A stretch of 64,000 bases of DNA, taken from Suillus spraguei (taxonomy: Eukaryota > Basidiomycota > Agaricomycetes > Boletales > Suillaceae). Positions 52,651 to 64,000 of the stretch are shown in pieces. The notes below the pieces were generated by a model. The model worked only from the letters and a program-made list of their open reading frames with translations, did not search any database and was not told the origin of the DNA. Position 1 is the first letter of the stretch, and each line of letters opens with the position of its first letter. The translations under genes and the position numbers were made by a program. The stretch lies in the NCBI GenBank assembly GCA_016800925.1, contig JABCPU010000378.1, forward strand, positions 1-64,000, written 5' to 3'.

Positions 52651-53561
52651 TCATCCGAACGAGCTGGTCTGTGCGCGACGGAGTAGCATCTGCGCAATGT
52701 TCAGTACAGTAAGGGCGGTGGTGTCATGGACTGTGCGAAGGTGGCCTGGGCACTTAACTGTGCTACATACGCTGTGAAGACAAAAGTGCCGCTTGAGCAG
52801 ATTGTCCTGGTTCATGTCAGTGTACATCAAGTTGTTGAGGTAATATATATGATCCTGATGCTCTCGCAGTGTGGTCATCTAAATTTTCCAGGGTAGAAGC
52901 AACAACATGACCAGCGTGGCACCGTCATATGTAAAATTACTAAGTTTACATAAGTTAGTACATGTCTGCATGGACCCACAACTTTACTAACCAATCGAAG
53001 CCTATTATCTCGGAGTTCTGCCCAAGTGACTTTCTTAGCTATGATCCCATCATGTTGCGCGCTCAGAGGCCACCATGAAGGCAATGCGCCAAGTTCAACT
53101 ATCAAACAAAAGGCCAATCCGTGTTGAGTGGGTGAGGATGTGTTGCATGGTGTTTCAAGTACCTTATATTTTTCAGTATTCCGGGGATGGCCCTGGCCCT
53201 GCAGGAATGCAATTAGCTGATCCACGCTTCGGTGAGCACATCAGGTAGTGATTGTTGGGTCCAGTATGATCATCTACCTTCCACCTATACCAATTTGTGA
53301 CTAAATGACTACCTGAAAAATCGTTGTGGTCCTGGAACAATAGGTGGGGAAGTTCAGGAGGAGCCTCTTCTGGCATGAATGGACAAAAGAGTGCTGCAAG
53401 CAAACGGCTGGTCCAGGATCGGTTTCTTCGGCCTTCTTTAAAGGACATTGAATATTCAAAGGTTTGAACACGTTGTTATGAGGAAAGGCCAGCCCTGGCA
53501 GCTGATTGACGGTAGGCAGGTAGTATGAGATCACTACTGGGACTTGACTCGTGGCAGTCAT
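52651..53561 (-). pseudogene. Unknown protein, minus strand, fragmentary
   Basis: Overlapping minus-strand frames start from an ATG at 53561 (TSQVPVVISYYLPTVNQLPG), pass through FCPFMPEEAPPELPHLLFQD and end with GALPSWWPLSAQHDGIIAKK and VTWAELRDNRLRLVSKVVG near 52990. Frame changes between these pieces have no clear splice signals in places, so it is either multi-exon or broken. The family is not recognised. Confidence 0.3.
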
Positions 53562-54323
53562 GATCGAGGGTGCAACTATAAATTATATATGACGTAAGGA
53601 GCTCAACACTCGACCTATCATTAATGTTTCTCTTATCATCCCATCTCCATTTGTATCGCTGGAGAAGATTCTATCGCGCATTCACGATGTCAAAAATATA
53701 CTTGTTTGACACTGTCCTACAGGCCACACTATCCGCTGCGCAGTCATGCTACGATACAGCCTCATAGACAGGATTCAAACCTCTCATTTACTCATGTTCG
53801 TCGGGATGGAGTTAATTTGCTGGTCACCAGTCAATGTCCCTGAGGTCCAATACGAAGCACTTACAGGCTCCAGTATTACACAATCCGCACGTCCGTCGCA
53901 TCCTGAGGGCACTGTCAGGTAGTCGCCGAATTTAACATGCAATCAGCGAGACCAGACGAGTGTTCAACTTGCTGCAAGTAGTTTATGTTCATTCACGATG
54001 TGTAAATCGACAACTAACATCGAGCCAACTCGTTCGAGGGTTGTAATCCAGCGTGGGATAGATAGTGGGTCCGCCATGGAAAATGATGATATATTGAAGG
54101 CCTGAGTTCTCCGGGAACAGTCAACGCCTATACAAGCCCCTACCAATTGTTGGATCTACGTCTGTTCTGTGACCAATAAGCAGTAAGAATCGTCAAGTCT
54201 CTATTTGCGGTCATGATCGTCATGCATACAAATACACTATGAGTGAAGTTTTCCCCAAACCTGAGAAAGTAGTAGTGTGTAGTGATGACATGTCTTGGCA
54301 AGTCGTCTGAAGAAATGTACACC
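53562..54323. other. Intergenic, no recognised feature
   Basis: This lies between the unknown gene and the MFS transporter 3' end. Only short frames are present on both strands. Confidence 0.3.
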
Positions 54324-56306
54324 TTAGTTGACTTCAGTCGCGGTGGTTATATTCCTACTATCGTTGAGTTTTTCGCCACAGCCCGTCGTACTGTGTGGCG
54401 TAGAATGCTGCATAGGCCCGGGGTTGTCGTACTTTGGTTGGGGTTTGTGGTCCGTACTGCGGTCGTAAAATATTGATATCAAAATGAATTGAAGAGTAAC
54501 AATCGCAAGGATGAACCAAAACGACGCAGCTCTTCCCGCGTACTCGTGCGAACCTCTATGAGCAGCCTCCACATAGGTCTCTATTGAGGTTATAGCAGCA
54601 AGACCAATTGCGAATCCAAATTGAAGCGCGCCGTTAAACATAGCACCAACTGTGCCGGATATGGATGAAGGCGCAGCTTGGAAGATAGCGATACTATGAA
54701 GCAAGTAAACCGTGCTCATAAAACTGCTATTATTTGAAACTTACTTCGTATGTGAGAAAGCAACCATGACTCCGGCGCTGCCAAGTACAAATGCTGGGAA
54801 TACAAATGGCCAATAGTTTTCGGGCTTTCCCCCACCGAGCGCCAGCAGTAAGGTGGCGACCATGCACAATGATAGACCAGTAAGGATAATCCACTTCGGA
54901 CTGTAGATACGAGAGAGTGATCCAGTGCAGCTCGCAGCAAAGGCTACGATACCGAGTGGCAACCTAGAGAACAAAGAATCTTGATGGTTGGCGATATGAA
55001 GTGACAGCGAATACCTTACATGTGAACGGCTGTCGACATCACTGACCAATGAAACACGGTTTGCCACATGATACTAAAAATAAACATAACCCCACTCCAC
55101 CAAAAGGATGGCAAAAGTGCAGTGGCGAACAGAACAGAGAAGTTGTTGTAGAACCATGTCCGTGGTGGTCTGGTACAAGATCAGCCGGTGATTGATGCTA
55201 AGATTTCCGTTGACATACATGGCAGCTCGGTCCGCAGGCAAAAGTGTTTCCCAGTAGAAAAACCCAGCTATCATTATAATTGAAATGATCAGGAGAATCA
55301 ATACAACCGGGGATTTCCAACCATCAGTGGAACCGGATGTCACGGCGAAAATCAACAAGGTGAAGGAAACTATCAAAGTTCATAAGCGACACAAAGAAAA
55401 GTATGCTGAAAGATTTATACCAGTCAAGACGCCTACGCCGACCAAATCAAGGGACTTCCATTTTGCCCCTTTAGGCTTACGACTGCCTGCAGTCTCTCCG
55501 ATTTGTGACGGTATCATGAAAATACAAATCAGCCGCGCATGCCACAAACCAGAAGACCCAATGGTAAGACACCCGTTGAACGAACATTGCACCGACCACA
55601 AGACCGCCCACTATGTAAAGGAACTATGAGGGTTGTCTTACGATATGCGGGATGCTCACTGTTGGCCACCGCACCACAGCCTGCAAAGAACCCTACTGCC
55701 CGAGCCTGTTCGAGTGGATCTGGAAATACCTTGACCAATAGTTTTAGAGCAGAGGGAATCGTCATCGCAGAAGCTAAGAAGTAACCTTCATCAGTCAGAA
55801 CCAACACACCAGCGAGAATGGTCACCTATTCCAGTGATTGCTCTCAGAACAAGGATAGGAACTGTGGTGTAAACGAATCCTGCGCACAACGAGAGGATAC
55901 CAAGAGTGGACACTCCTCCAATGAATACAGTTTCTATGGATCATTAGATTAGCATGTACGTCAGGTATGCTAGGCAGCACAGTACTAACTTGGGTTGTAT
56001 ACGTCACTGAGACGGCCACTCTGAAACTATGCATTGAAGTGCAAATCAGGACTTTACGGGATGGACACGCACGATAAGTAGGAATGATGAAAAAGTTAAT
56101 CGGAACCCACTAAACACCCAAGTGGATTGAATTTCAGTCATACCCATGGATGCCTCAAGTGCAGGAATTGCAGATAAGAGAGCCGACATACTCAAGGTAT
56201 CTATAAATTGAGTAAGACAGAACATGACTAACAAAATGAGTTTGCGGGCAAGAGAAAGCCTTTGGGGTTCATGAATATTCGTGGAAAGGGGCAGAAGTGG
56301 TGACAT
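54324..56306 (-). pseudogene. Major facilitator superfamily transporter, one apparent frameshift
   Basis: ATG at 56306 opens a cytoplasmic N-terminus and the first helix (LILLVMFCLTQFIDTLSMSA). Exons: 56306-56073; 56020-55990 (SGRLSDVYNP, the MFS loop 2-3 signature region); about 55930-55826 (VSTLGILSLCAGFVYTTVPI); about 55773-55676 (AMTIPSALKLLVKVFPDPLE, GFFAGCGAVAN); then further exons with GGLVVGAMFVQR, DLVGVGVLT, PVVLILLIISIIMIAGFFYW, TWFYNNFSVLFATALLP, ASCTGSLSRIYSPKWIILTG, SISGTVGAMFNGALQFGFAI, ending in a polar tail at 54324. This fits a 12-14-helix proton-coupled transporter of plasma or vacuolar membrane, DHA2-like in length. The frame slips by one base near 55530-55545, between FVACAA and LICIFMIPSQ. 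Everything else splices cleanly, so a read error is possible. The substrate is unknown. Confidence 0.8.
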
Positions 56307-57241
56307 TGTCCTGAAAAAATGCAGACAACATTGAAACGTTGCAGACTATGTCGCAGTATTATAGTGAGATAGGTCAGGGACGTACTAGCTCGCGAATGGC
56401 AATCGAGCCAGACCCTGAGACATGCTGCGAAGCTCTCAACCATCGGAGGCGAATGGCTGGATGCTTATTTACTAATCGAGCCAAAATCCTGCGGGCTGAG
56501 GGCTTGAAGTACGGCGCGAAGCTCAGAACGTGGGTCTCGCGATTGTCAAAAAAAGCAGAATTTTTCTGGAAAAATTCCAGAGTCTGAACTCTGCTTACGG
56601 GAGCCTTCCAGGGGCCTATATATAAGTGTATGATTCAATGAAATCATCGAACGCTTGTATGATGGCCTGGTACCGTGACGAGCTGCAAAAGGTTTGTGTA
56701 ATACGAAAGTTTGAAAACGATTTATGAGAGGCATACCAGAGTTCAACTTGATCATTCGATGGGTCTTTGCAGCGAGTCCGAGGCAGGATGTATCATTACG
56801 CCGGAGCGAGTATTGTAAGTCTGTAACTAGCACTAGTAACTGCGCTTCCGAGGCACGATGCATGAATTATGACGTACGTCTTTGAGGGTGATGTGGTGGT
56901 ATAAGCCAGGCTGGTCCCGAGCTTATGGAAGACTCATGATGGGGGTAACCGCCTATTGCCACAGTGCCGCGTATAATGCCGCGCCAACTATCCACGATGC
57001 AGCATTTTATGTAATTATCGCATCTCGACCTATTGGCAACTTGAAGAATTCCTCCAAAAAGACAAATCGTGTCATTCACCAAATGCATCATGCATCGTAG
57101 CGCCACACTTCGTAAGCTTCCGATGGAAAACACATTTAATTGGCCGACTATGCTACAGAATATAAGCTGACCAGAAATGCACAAGTACTACAGACATAAC
57201 GGGACTGCGAAACTCGAGGGTTGATTACAAGAATATTAATT
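56307..57241. other. Intergenic, no recognised feature
   Basis: This holds the upstream region of the MFS gene and the downstream region of the next gene. Open frames are short and lack motifs. Two similar words, GCATGAATTATGACGTACG and nearby CATGATG repeats, are not extended. Confidence 0.3.
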
Positions 57242-59456
57242 ATGACGGATCCTTCACGACCGCGACTGCGATCGCTTCCATAACGATTCCGTTGGTTCAG
57301 ATGTGCAAAAAGCACGCGTGATCTTCACCCACTCCTCATGCCTCTTTCTGTAAGAAGCAAGATAGCTGAGTTGCACAGGCGTGGGATGGTGGGCGTGGAG
57401 AATAAACATGTAGTCTGACATGTCGCTCTGTTGGACCACCGAAAAGGCATTTTCTCCGCTTCTGATAAATGCGGAGATATCGACACAATTGTCTGGAGTA
57501 ACCTGTCAAACGGTCATTCCGGCTTCAGTGTAGTTTGCAAGTACACTATGCGATGACACTCACAAAATAGGTGGAGCTAGTGGACCAATAAAATCCCTCC
57601 CATCCCGCTTTGTCTGCAATGAAAGGTATCCAGATATGGGCCACGAGCATTGCAAATGCATCGTAAGTTGCTCAAACGGAATCGCTTGATCATCTTCTGG
57701 TGGATTGGGCAAAAGACTGGGGAGATGATAGCAAGCGAACGATACACAAACACTTTGTTCCAAATCTCTGTAAACCGCTGAATAAGTAGATAAAGGCGAG
57801 AAAATGACACATACGTTGGTGATGATTTACGCTTAGCCCACCGAGCAATTTGGAGATAGAGTGTATGATCGAGATTGAAAGTATGGTTGATTGTCCCGCG
57901 AGGTGACTCGAGTCCTTGCCGAAACATCATCACGGCCATCTCCCCTCCAAATCTCGCACAGGCGGCTTGCGAAGGGGTATTATCTACTGGAGACAACAAT
58001 ATTTCGTCCCCGTGGTTTCCTGCACCTGCATCTGAGGATATTGCAGGTGGCTAGCTTGGGGCTAGGGAATCCGTATTTGGTTCTGGCGGCGTCGTGAGCT
58101 TGGGGACAACATCTCCTGGTGTATCCAAGAGGAGTGTTTCTGAACCTTGAGGCACATGTTGCCTTTGAGAGTCGTTCATAACAACATCAACCATAGTGGG
58201 TACGATTTCCTCTTGGTTGAGTTCTTTAGCATCTGTAGGCACCAAAATCTCAGTAAAAGACGAGGTACTCGGCAGATCAACGGCATTCGCAGGAGCTGCA
58301 GGCTCGTTTACTGTAGTCGGTCCAGTAGATGCCGGTCGTAGAGGTATCCTTCCTGGCATGCGAGATGGCCGTATTTTCTCCGCAGGCGGTCCCGTCACAT
58401 CATTTGAAACATTAGGCGCACTGGGTGGCCCGGGAGCAGCAGGACTTAAAGTCTTTGAGTCAGGAGAAGCTGCAGGCTGATGATGCGCCTTAAACCATTC
58501 GAGGCCACGGTGTTTGAGGTGCTCAGATAGTGAAGATGTCAGAGATTGGCGCTTTGGCTGCAGTTTTGGAAGGGGTTTCTGGATAGAGGCACTGGTCGGG
58601 GTGTCCATGCGAATATCTGAGCAGGGTATAGATGTGGTCGAAATGTGCATTGTAGTCTATAAATTTACATGTCAAACCATAAATAAACAGCGCGTGCACA
58701 CCTTACAGGTGATTGAACTGAAGGCTCCGCTTGCGTAGTATTAAGAATAGTACTAGGAAACATTAGGTTTGCGCTTGGAGTCGCATCCCGGGCAATTGTG
58801 ATTACTGAGGTAGTGTCCCTAAACAAGATCATGACATTGATGTTCAGGTTTAATAAATGCCTGCGTACTTGTATTCTTGAGCCGTGGCTTCGCCTTCAGC
58901 TCGGACAGGATATGTGATTCTAGCCGAAACCCAAGAGGAACTTTGGATCAAGTCGTGGAGTCGGACTACGTGACAAAATTGACAAACAGCCGAATACTTG
59001 GTGAGATTCAACACGTATATTGCAGGTCCTCCTCAGTGAAAAGCGGTAAGAAAGGAATCACGGCGCGAATTAAGGCCTGATATATGTCCATCGCGGCCAC
59101 TGCTGACGATTCTATATGGAGAAACCTTGTCGTAAAGGTCTGGTGGGCAATCTGTCCAGTACAAGATGAACAAATAGAGCAGAAAGCGATACATCTACAC
59201 ACCTCGAGGAGCAAAACGATCTGGTGTTAGGGGTCAAAAGTAGTTATTGAGTCTTGCTTCTGTCAAGCCGATCGAGAATTCTAACACTTACATTACGTAG
59301 AGCGTCAGGATAGTACGCTTTCTCAGAACCCAACCAGTTCTTCAGCTTATTGGCAGTATTTATATACTCGTTGACGTCTTTTGATGCGAGCCTGGTTGCA
59401 AAGACCGGGAAAATCTTCGCGTTGGCGGCGACGGCAGTCTGTGGAGGAGAACTCAT
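57242..59456 (-). CDS. Unknown multi-exon protein with Pro-rich middle
   Basis: ATG at 59456 opens AANAKIFPVFATRLASKDVN, EYINTANKLKNWLGSEKAYY and PDALRN before a GTAAGT donor. A very short exon (IVLLLE) and a segment with VAAMDIYQALIRAVIPFLPL follow. Next come TKYSAVCQFCHVVRLHDLIQ and ITYPVRAEGEATAQEY (about 59010-58870), a long Pro/Ser/Ala-rich exon (58650-58051, QPKRQSLTSSLSEHLKHRGL), then GGEMAVMMFRQGLESPRGTI and YLQIARWAKRKSS (57960-57810), SVCVSFACYHLPSLLPNPPE with AIPFEQLTMHLQCSWPISGY (57760-57560), and a last exon (VTPDNCVDISAFIRSGENAF) ending at TGA 57242-57244. The C-terminal half recalls a PINIT-like beta domain of SUMO-ligase-type proteins, a weak guess. No clear lesion was found, but not all junctions were resolved. 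Confidence 0.5.
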
Positions 59457-59732
59457 GAAGTCCTTGGATGCTGATGAAGCCGCAGAAAGCTGTTGGACTA
59501 CACGGAATTGACTATCTGTAAAATATTTAAAGGCTTAGACGCCCCATCTACCTTGTGGTCGTTATAGTTGTCATATCAAAAGAGTCCAAGTTGTGGCTCG
59601 CAGGTACAACTTGTACAGCCGCAACAAAGGCAAACAGTCTCATTGTCGGCATACTTTCTACTTTATGTAATTACGTATACTGAACATATATTCTATGTAT
59701 TGTTTTCCGTGTTCACGCTGCGTCGTCAACAA
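59457..59732. other. Short intergenic region between two convergent-facing gene ends
   Basis: TATA-like AACATATATTCTATG near 59683 and no coding motif. It holds the promoter of the minus-strand gene to the left and the 3' end of the GMP synthase gene. Confidence 0.3.
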
Positions 59733-61584
59733 TCATAGCCACTCCACAGTCTAAAAAATGAAATCAACCTTAACTAACTCGGATGAGACAAAATGACAGG
59801 ACTTACAGCAGGGGGCTTCGAAGATATATCATAAGTGACACGATTGATCCCACTTACTTCGTTAGTAATGCGGGACGATATCCGACGCAAGACTTCGGGA
59901 GGGAACGCATACCTTGAAAATCAAGTTAGCATCGAACAGGACTAAAAAGTAAGACAAACCAATCGGCAGTCATGAAGTCTTCCGACGTCACCGCCCTCAG
60001 AGCAATTACCTGTGAAATATGTTAAGGCAGTAAAAGTGTGTGTGTCGTCCTCCAAACCTGCTCGTATGTGCGCTTGTCATCCATCACGCCTACAGCTTTC
60101 ACCGGAAGCAAGATGGCCATGGCCTGGCTAATTTGATTGTAGAGGTTCGCCTTGCGGATCTCCTCGATATAAATATGATCCGCTTGTTGCAGGATCTTCA
60201 CTTGTTCGCGTGTGACGGGACCCAAAATTCGAATGGCCAGATCAGGACCTGGGAAAGGATGACGTTGAACCAGAGGTGCTGGTATCGACAGGAGTCTCCC
60301 AAGTGCACGGACTTCATCTACGTAGAACGGTCAGTGTAATCAATAATATGGGATTCCACTATTCGAACCTTTGAAGAGCTCGCGTAGGGGTTCAATTAAC
60401 TTCAACTTCATGTCCTTGAGAAGCCCACCGACATTGTGATGTGTCTTTATGGTTGCACTAGGGCCCTTAAAGCTGATGCTCTCGATGACATCTGGGTATA
60501 GCGTTCCTTGCAACAGCCATTCAATCTTCCCCTTTGCCTCCGCTCCATTCTCTTCCTTCTCGGGAGCTTCCTCGATCTTCGACGCTTCTGTCTCGAAAAC
60601 GTTGATGAACGTGTTCCCAATAATTTTACGTTTCTGCTCCGGATCTTCGACACCATGAAGTCGGGAGAGGAAGAGCTCAGAGGCATCCACCACGGTCAGG
60701 TTGACGCCAAGATCTTTATTCAGCATGTCGTTGACTTGTTGTGCTTCGTTCAGACGAAGCACGCCGTTGTCCACCATGATTGCATGGAACCTGGTATGCG
60801 AGTAAGATACAAGTCACGAAAAGAACGTAGGGGCGCACCTGTCGCCGATTGCTTCGTGCATTAACTTGGCTGCAACAGTGCTGTCGACGCCTCCGCTGAC
60901 TGCGCCGATCACACGTCCTTTCGGGCCACATATCTCTCGGATGCGAACGATTTCCTTGCCAATAAATTCCTCCTGCAATCACTGTGAACATGACAATAAA
61001 CGTAGCACCGTGATTACTTCACCATTGTCCAGTTTGGTCGGCATTGGCATATATTCAACACAAATCGACCAATGAGCTGCCTTCCCTGCGGTGAATGTGT
61101 CACCTCTGGATGGAACTGAATGCCATAAATCGACTTGGAGTTATGTGCGATGGCGGCATAGGGAGCGGTGTTCGTCCGTCCGATGACATGGAAGTCAGGA
61201 GGCATAACAGACAGTTGATCTCCGTGTGACATCCAGACCTTATCGCAAGTCAACTTGGCTTATGACAGACGAAACGAAAGACACGGCACTTGCATCTGAT
61301 CGCCGAGTCCTTCGAACAGGGCATCGACGGAGTTTCCAGATCCACTGGACCTGCTAATCTGAATCTCTGCAAGCCCGTATTAGCGATGATCGCATTTTGC
61401 TACATGTATGTACCTTGGTATTTACTCTATATATCTTGTCTTGGTAGCGTCTTGACAATGGTTCCGGCGTGGGCGGGAACTATGATCAATATATGAGACG
61501 ATGTGAGCTAGAACACAAATCCCGAACCTGTGAACCAAAGTCAAGAATAAGGATGGTATCGAACTGATCGTGTATTTCGGCCAT
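59733..61584 (-). pseudogene. GUA1: GMP synthase (glutamine-hydrolysing) with most of the glutaminase domain missing
   Basis: ATG at 61584 gives MAEIHDQFDTILILDFGSQ, the GATase start, ending at an intron donor. The next recognisable coding is NSVDALFEGLGDQMQ (about 61330-61295), then [16 protein letters not shown] and [20 protein letters not shown] with the catalytic His and Glu of the triad. The stretch with the nucleophile (GICYG) is absent from the ~150 bp between. The synthetase half is intact: [20 protein letters not shown], the ATP pyrophosphatase loop [87 protein letters not shown] and the C-terminus ISSKPPATVEWL at TGA 59733-59735. It converts XMP to GMP. Without the Cys it could only use ammonia, or it is a pseudogene. 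Confidence 0.85.
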
Positions 61585-63097
61585 TTTGTATGATTGAGGA
61601 CTCTCAAGGTGGACTTGACTGAAGAAGACCGTCGAAATCTTTTGCTGATAACTTTGATGATCTGAGTTTAATAAAAAATTAAGCACCCGTGGGAAACTTT
61701 GCATCTCAACAGTGTCAACACTGATATTAACGAAAACATTCCCTGAACAGACTGAGTTAAGAAGGGCTAGATAAACTGACCTAAATGTTGCACTTCGCCA
61801 CATCAAAAGGTGATGACAGCGAGAGTGATACTGCGTGTAAGAACCCCACAGAGCATGCACTGGCGACATCGAGGTACGGGACCAACATATCTTTGAGCCA
61901 AACGAGGTCAATCAACGCGACATAATACCGAAAAAAAGACAGGAGAGATACAGTCAGTGACAATGCGTTCATTGTTTTAAAGGTCTTTAGTCGAGAAGTC
62001 TATGAGACCTCGATTGAAGGAACCTGCCCGAACAAGCGCCTGGGTCGGAGGTCCAAGCAAGACAGATAGGCGCGCAGAACCTAAGTTATTGAGATCTTAG
62101 ACTCTGGATGTTGCGACACTGTCAGTGAACGTGTGACAGTGCTACTAAAAAAATTCGGGTGGCGCTTATCAATTTGTGATCATAACAATATATCCGAATC
62201 CGATTCTCTTGATCTTTGGAGATTTGGAATCAGCGTGATTCAGCGAGAACCTTCGATTCGAACTGATCAAACAATTGTGGAACTCTCGACATTGCGGTCG
62301 TGCTGTTTCTATTATTTACTATGTGGTATGTACTACGCTTACTATGTATGCTATATAAATCGTCTACTAGGCTTTGAATTGCTTTGAGAGATCTCATGAT
62401 ATATGAATGGTTAGTCCTTTACTAGGAGTGGGGAGCTTGGTATGGTGAGTACTACCAGAAATCTAGTAGGTAGTATGTGTGCGCGCGTGCGATGATAGGC
62501 ATATTGGGTCATCAAGTCATTATTACAGCAGCCTGTAGCACAAGTTCATCCCTAGAACGTTTCGTTAGCTGTGTGAATGATTGTAAGAAGAGAACTCACC
62601 CTCCGAATCAGTGTTTTGAATCGTTGCACGACGCGAGTGCAAAAGTCGGCGCAGAAGCGCATCAATCTCCTAATCGGGCCTGGCGCTCGCGGAGCATTAG
62701 CCGCCTCGGGTATTGAAGTCAGACCCCGCGGCGGCGACACGGTACTAAATGCGTACCATGTTTGCCGCTAATAACTCCAGCTGCGTCTGTTAAATGTAAG
62801 TTTGGGTTAGATTACTTGCATGAGAAAGGCTTACACGACCATTGCCAATCTGAGGGCCGTAAATGACGCGGGACATGTCTAGCGTGGATGTTAGTCGATG
62901 TGATCGGGGAGATCTGAGCATATACTTACCGTAAATATTCCTAATATGGCTTTGTTGGGTTGTGTAGTAGTAATAGTGATTGTGTCACAAGGGCGTACAA
63001 CAATCGCACCAAATAAAGCCAAACAAACTCGTTCCAACTCATTACATACTATTAGTTACCACTAGTTCGTGCACTCCCTACAGTTTCCCCTTGGCCT
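61585..63097. other. Upstream region of GMP synthase; mostly unassigned
   Basis: Two short minus-strand pieces could be exons of a small unknown gene: MSRVIYGPQIGNGRV (about 62878-62834) and ANAPRAPGPIRRLMRFCADF (about 62700-62640). Splice joining them was not resolved. Otherwise nothing is recognisable. Confidence 0.3.
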
Positions 63098-63350
63098 AGT
63101 GCTGGGGGCAGAATTGTTTGCGACTAATTGTGCTGGTTGTGCCGGCAGAAGTGGCAGAATCGCCATTTCTGCCACCTGGCAGAATTCTCAAAGTGCTACA
63201 AAGCTATGTATATGACAATGTATGGTAAGTGTCACTAAGAAACACCATCAGAAGAGCATCAGTGTGTCCACATCCCACCGTTCGTCATCTTTTGCGCTAT
63301 GATCAACTACTATGATCTCGTCATCAACAGATTTTGGTAGAAGACCTTGG

Positions 63351-63838
63351 TCAACACACTCCAACTCCGCAAAATCGTAAAACCTGACCTTCCAACACTT
63401 CATCCAATCCGTCAATCAGTACTCGTTCCATGGATTCTTTTTCATGTTCTAGCAGGGCAAATGCTGCATCAATCTCATTGAGTGATATTGATTCAGGACC
63501 TGCAAGATCATCATCGACGTTCTGAGTCTGAGGTGCGAGCGGTGGTGCCCATGCAAAATTGGCTTCTAGATCAGCAGCTATTTCGACATTAATTCCTGGC
63601 TGGGCACCAGTATGCATGTGCGCATGACGTCGATGAGTTGGCTTTCCATTAGCCACAGCCTTCTGGTGAGTATGGTAACGAATATTCGCTCGAATCTTTG
63701 CCAGTGCTTCAAATGTGTCTACCGAGAGATTGCAGCGCTTCAGGGACTGAGTGCTACCCATGTCCGAAAAGAGTCGTTCGACATCAGCGGCATGGCTTCA
63801 CAGACGATGCGAGAGTCGCGGTCTCTCCTGTTCCGTTA
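63351..63838 (-). pseudogene. hAT-family transposase C-terminal fragment
   Basis: Minus-strand SHAADVERLFSDMGSTQSLK, then LSVDTFEALAKIRANIRYHT, PTHRRHAHMHTG and an acidic tail (PESISLNEIDAAFALLEHEK) ending at TGA near 63351. The (S/N)xxxERLFS block is the dimerisation region of hAT transposases, here of an Agaricomycete subfamily. A TGA lies just before SHAADV (about 63797). The DDE part is absent. A TIR-like TAGTGCTGGGGGCAGAA occurs near 63097, but no partner was found. Confidence 0.65.
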
Positions 63839-64000
63839 GTTTCAACGCTGCTGAGTCGTCGTGCGATGACATAGTCTCGAAAATCTCATGGAAATATGTA
63901 TATGCAGTAGTGTAATCCTTGTTCTCAGCATGGAGAGTACCGGATTGGAGGTCTAATGCTGCTTGAAGATGAGAAGGACGGTATATTGAGTTTGCAGCAG
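63839..64000 (-). CDS. RPN6: 26S proteasome subunit RPN6 (PSMD11) exon, cut by window edge
   Basis: From the right edge the minus strand reads [40 protein letters not shown] and [13 protein letters not shown], matching the PCI-type lid subunit RPN6 (human PSMD11 has ANAIYCPPKLQATLDMQSG). After ALK the family continues YMLLCK, but here the sequence runs straight into the hAT fragment without a GT donor at the junction. The gene is therefore probably broken here, unless a spliced exon lies further left and was missed. The N-terminal part is beyond the window. Confidence 0.7.

Overview
This is a eukaryotic window that reads as a mushroom-forming basidiomycete (Agaricomycete). The visible genes are split by many introns of about 38-60 nt with GT...AG ends and short CTRAY branch points. 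The mobile elements are the typical Agaricomycete set: KDZ transposase, a TET/JBP-type dioxygenase relic, Plavaka, Tigger/pogo, hAT, copia and a chromovirus. No species is claimed. Assignments rest on recognising protein motifs by eye, so family names are knowledge-based inferences from translated sequence.

Layout. 1-5.4 kb: a decayed Cys-cluster protein, then a GC-rich minisatellite that received LTR-like repeats (TG...CA), one nested in another. 5.4-13.7 kb: a KDZ locus with a minus-strand accessory gene (6.6-8.0 kb, continuing at 4.6-5.4 kb beyond an inserted repeat), a frameshifted KDZ transposase (8.4-11.2 kb) and a TET/JBP-like 2OG-Fe(II) dioxygenase relic (12.7-13.7 kb). The locus lies between two arms of a ~1.35-kb inverted duplication (3795-5143 and 11335-12683). 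13.7-15.3 kb: a palindromic GGCCCATATG satellite split by a solo LTR with target duplication ATCAG. 15.8-22.6 kb: a Myb/SANT fragment, a Plavaka transposase relic and a bounded Tigger element (TIRs, TA duplication). 24.8-26.6 kb: an apparently intact WW-like membrane protein gene. 27.6-29.5 kb: a fold-back palindrome carrying a MITE, then a copia LTR/gag stub. 30.3-42.4 kb: two orphan multi-exon genes separated by a complete 7.67-kb chromovirus (475-bp LTRs that look identical, TCTGA duplication, broken pol, two extra ORFs after pol).

43-52 kb: hairpin and tandem repeats, a decayed orphan protein, an XRN1 relic without its N-terminus, a short array of tRNA-Leu(CAA)-like units and a 69-bp tandem array whose unit has intron-like signals. 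52-64 kb is more host-like: an unknown gene, an MFS transporter with one apparent frameshift, an unknown gene, a GMP synthase lacking most of its glutaminase domain, a hAT tail and an RPN6 exon at the right edge.

Overall this is a transposon-rich, decaying region. Almost every recognisable host gene is damaged, and many nonsense codons in the transposons look like C-to-T (or G-to-A) changes. The presence of a TET/JBP-type 5-methylcytosine oxidase relic in the same window makes the methylation/deamination question worth testing.
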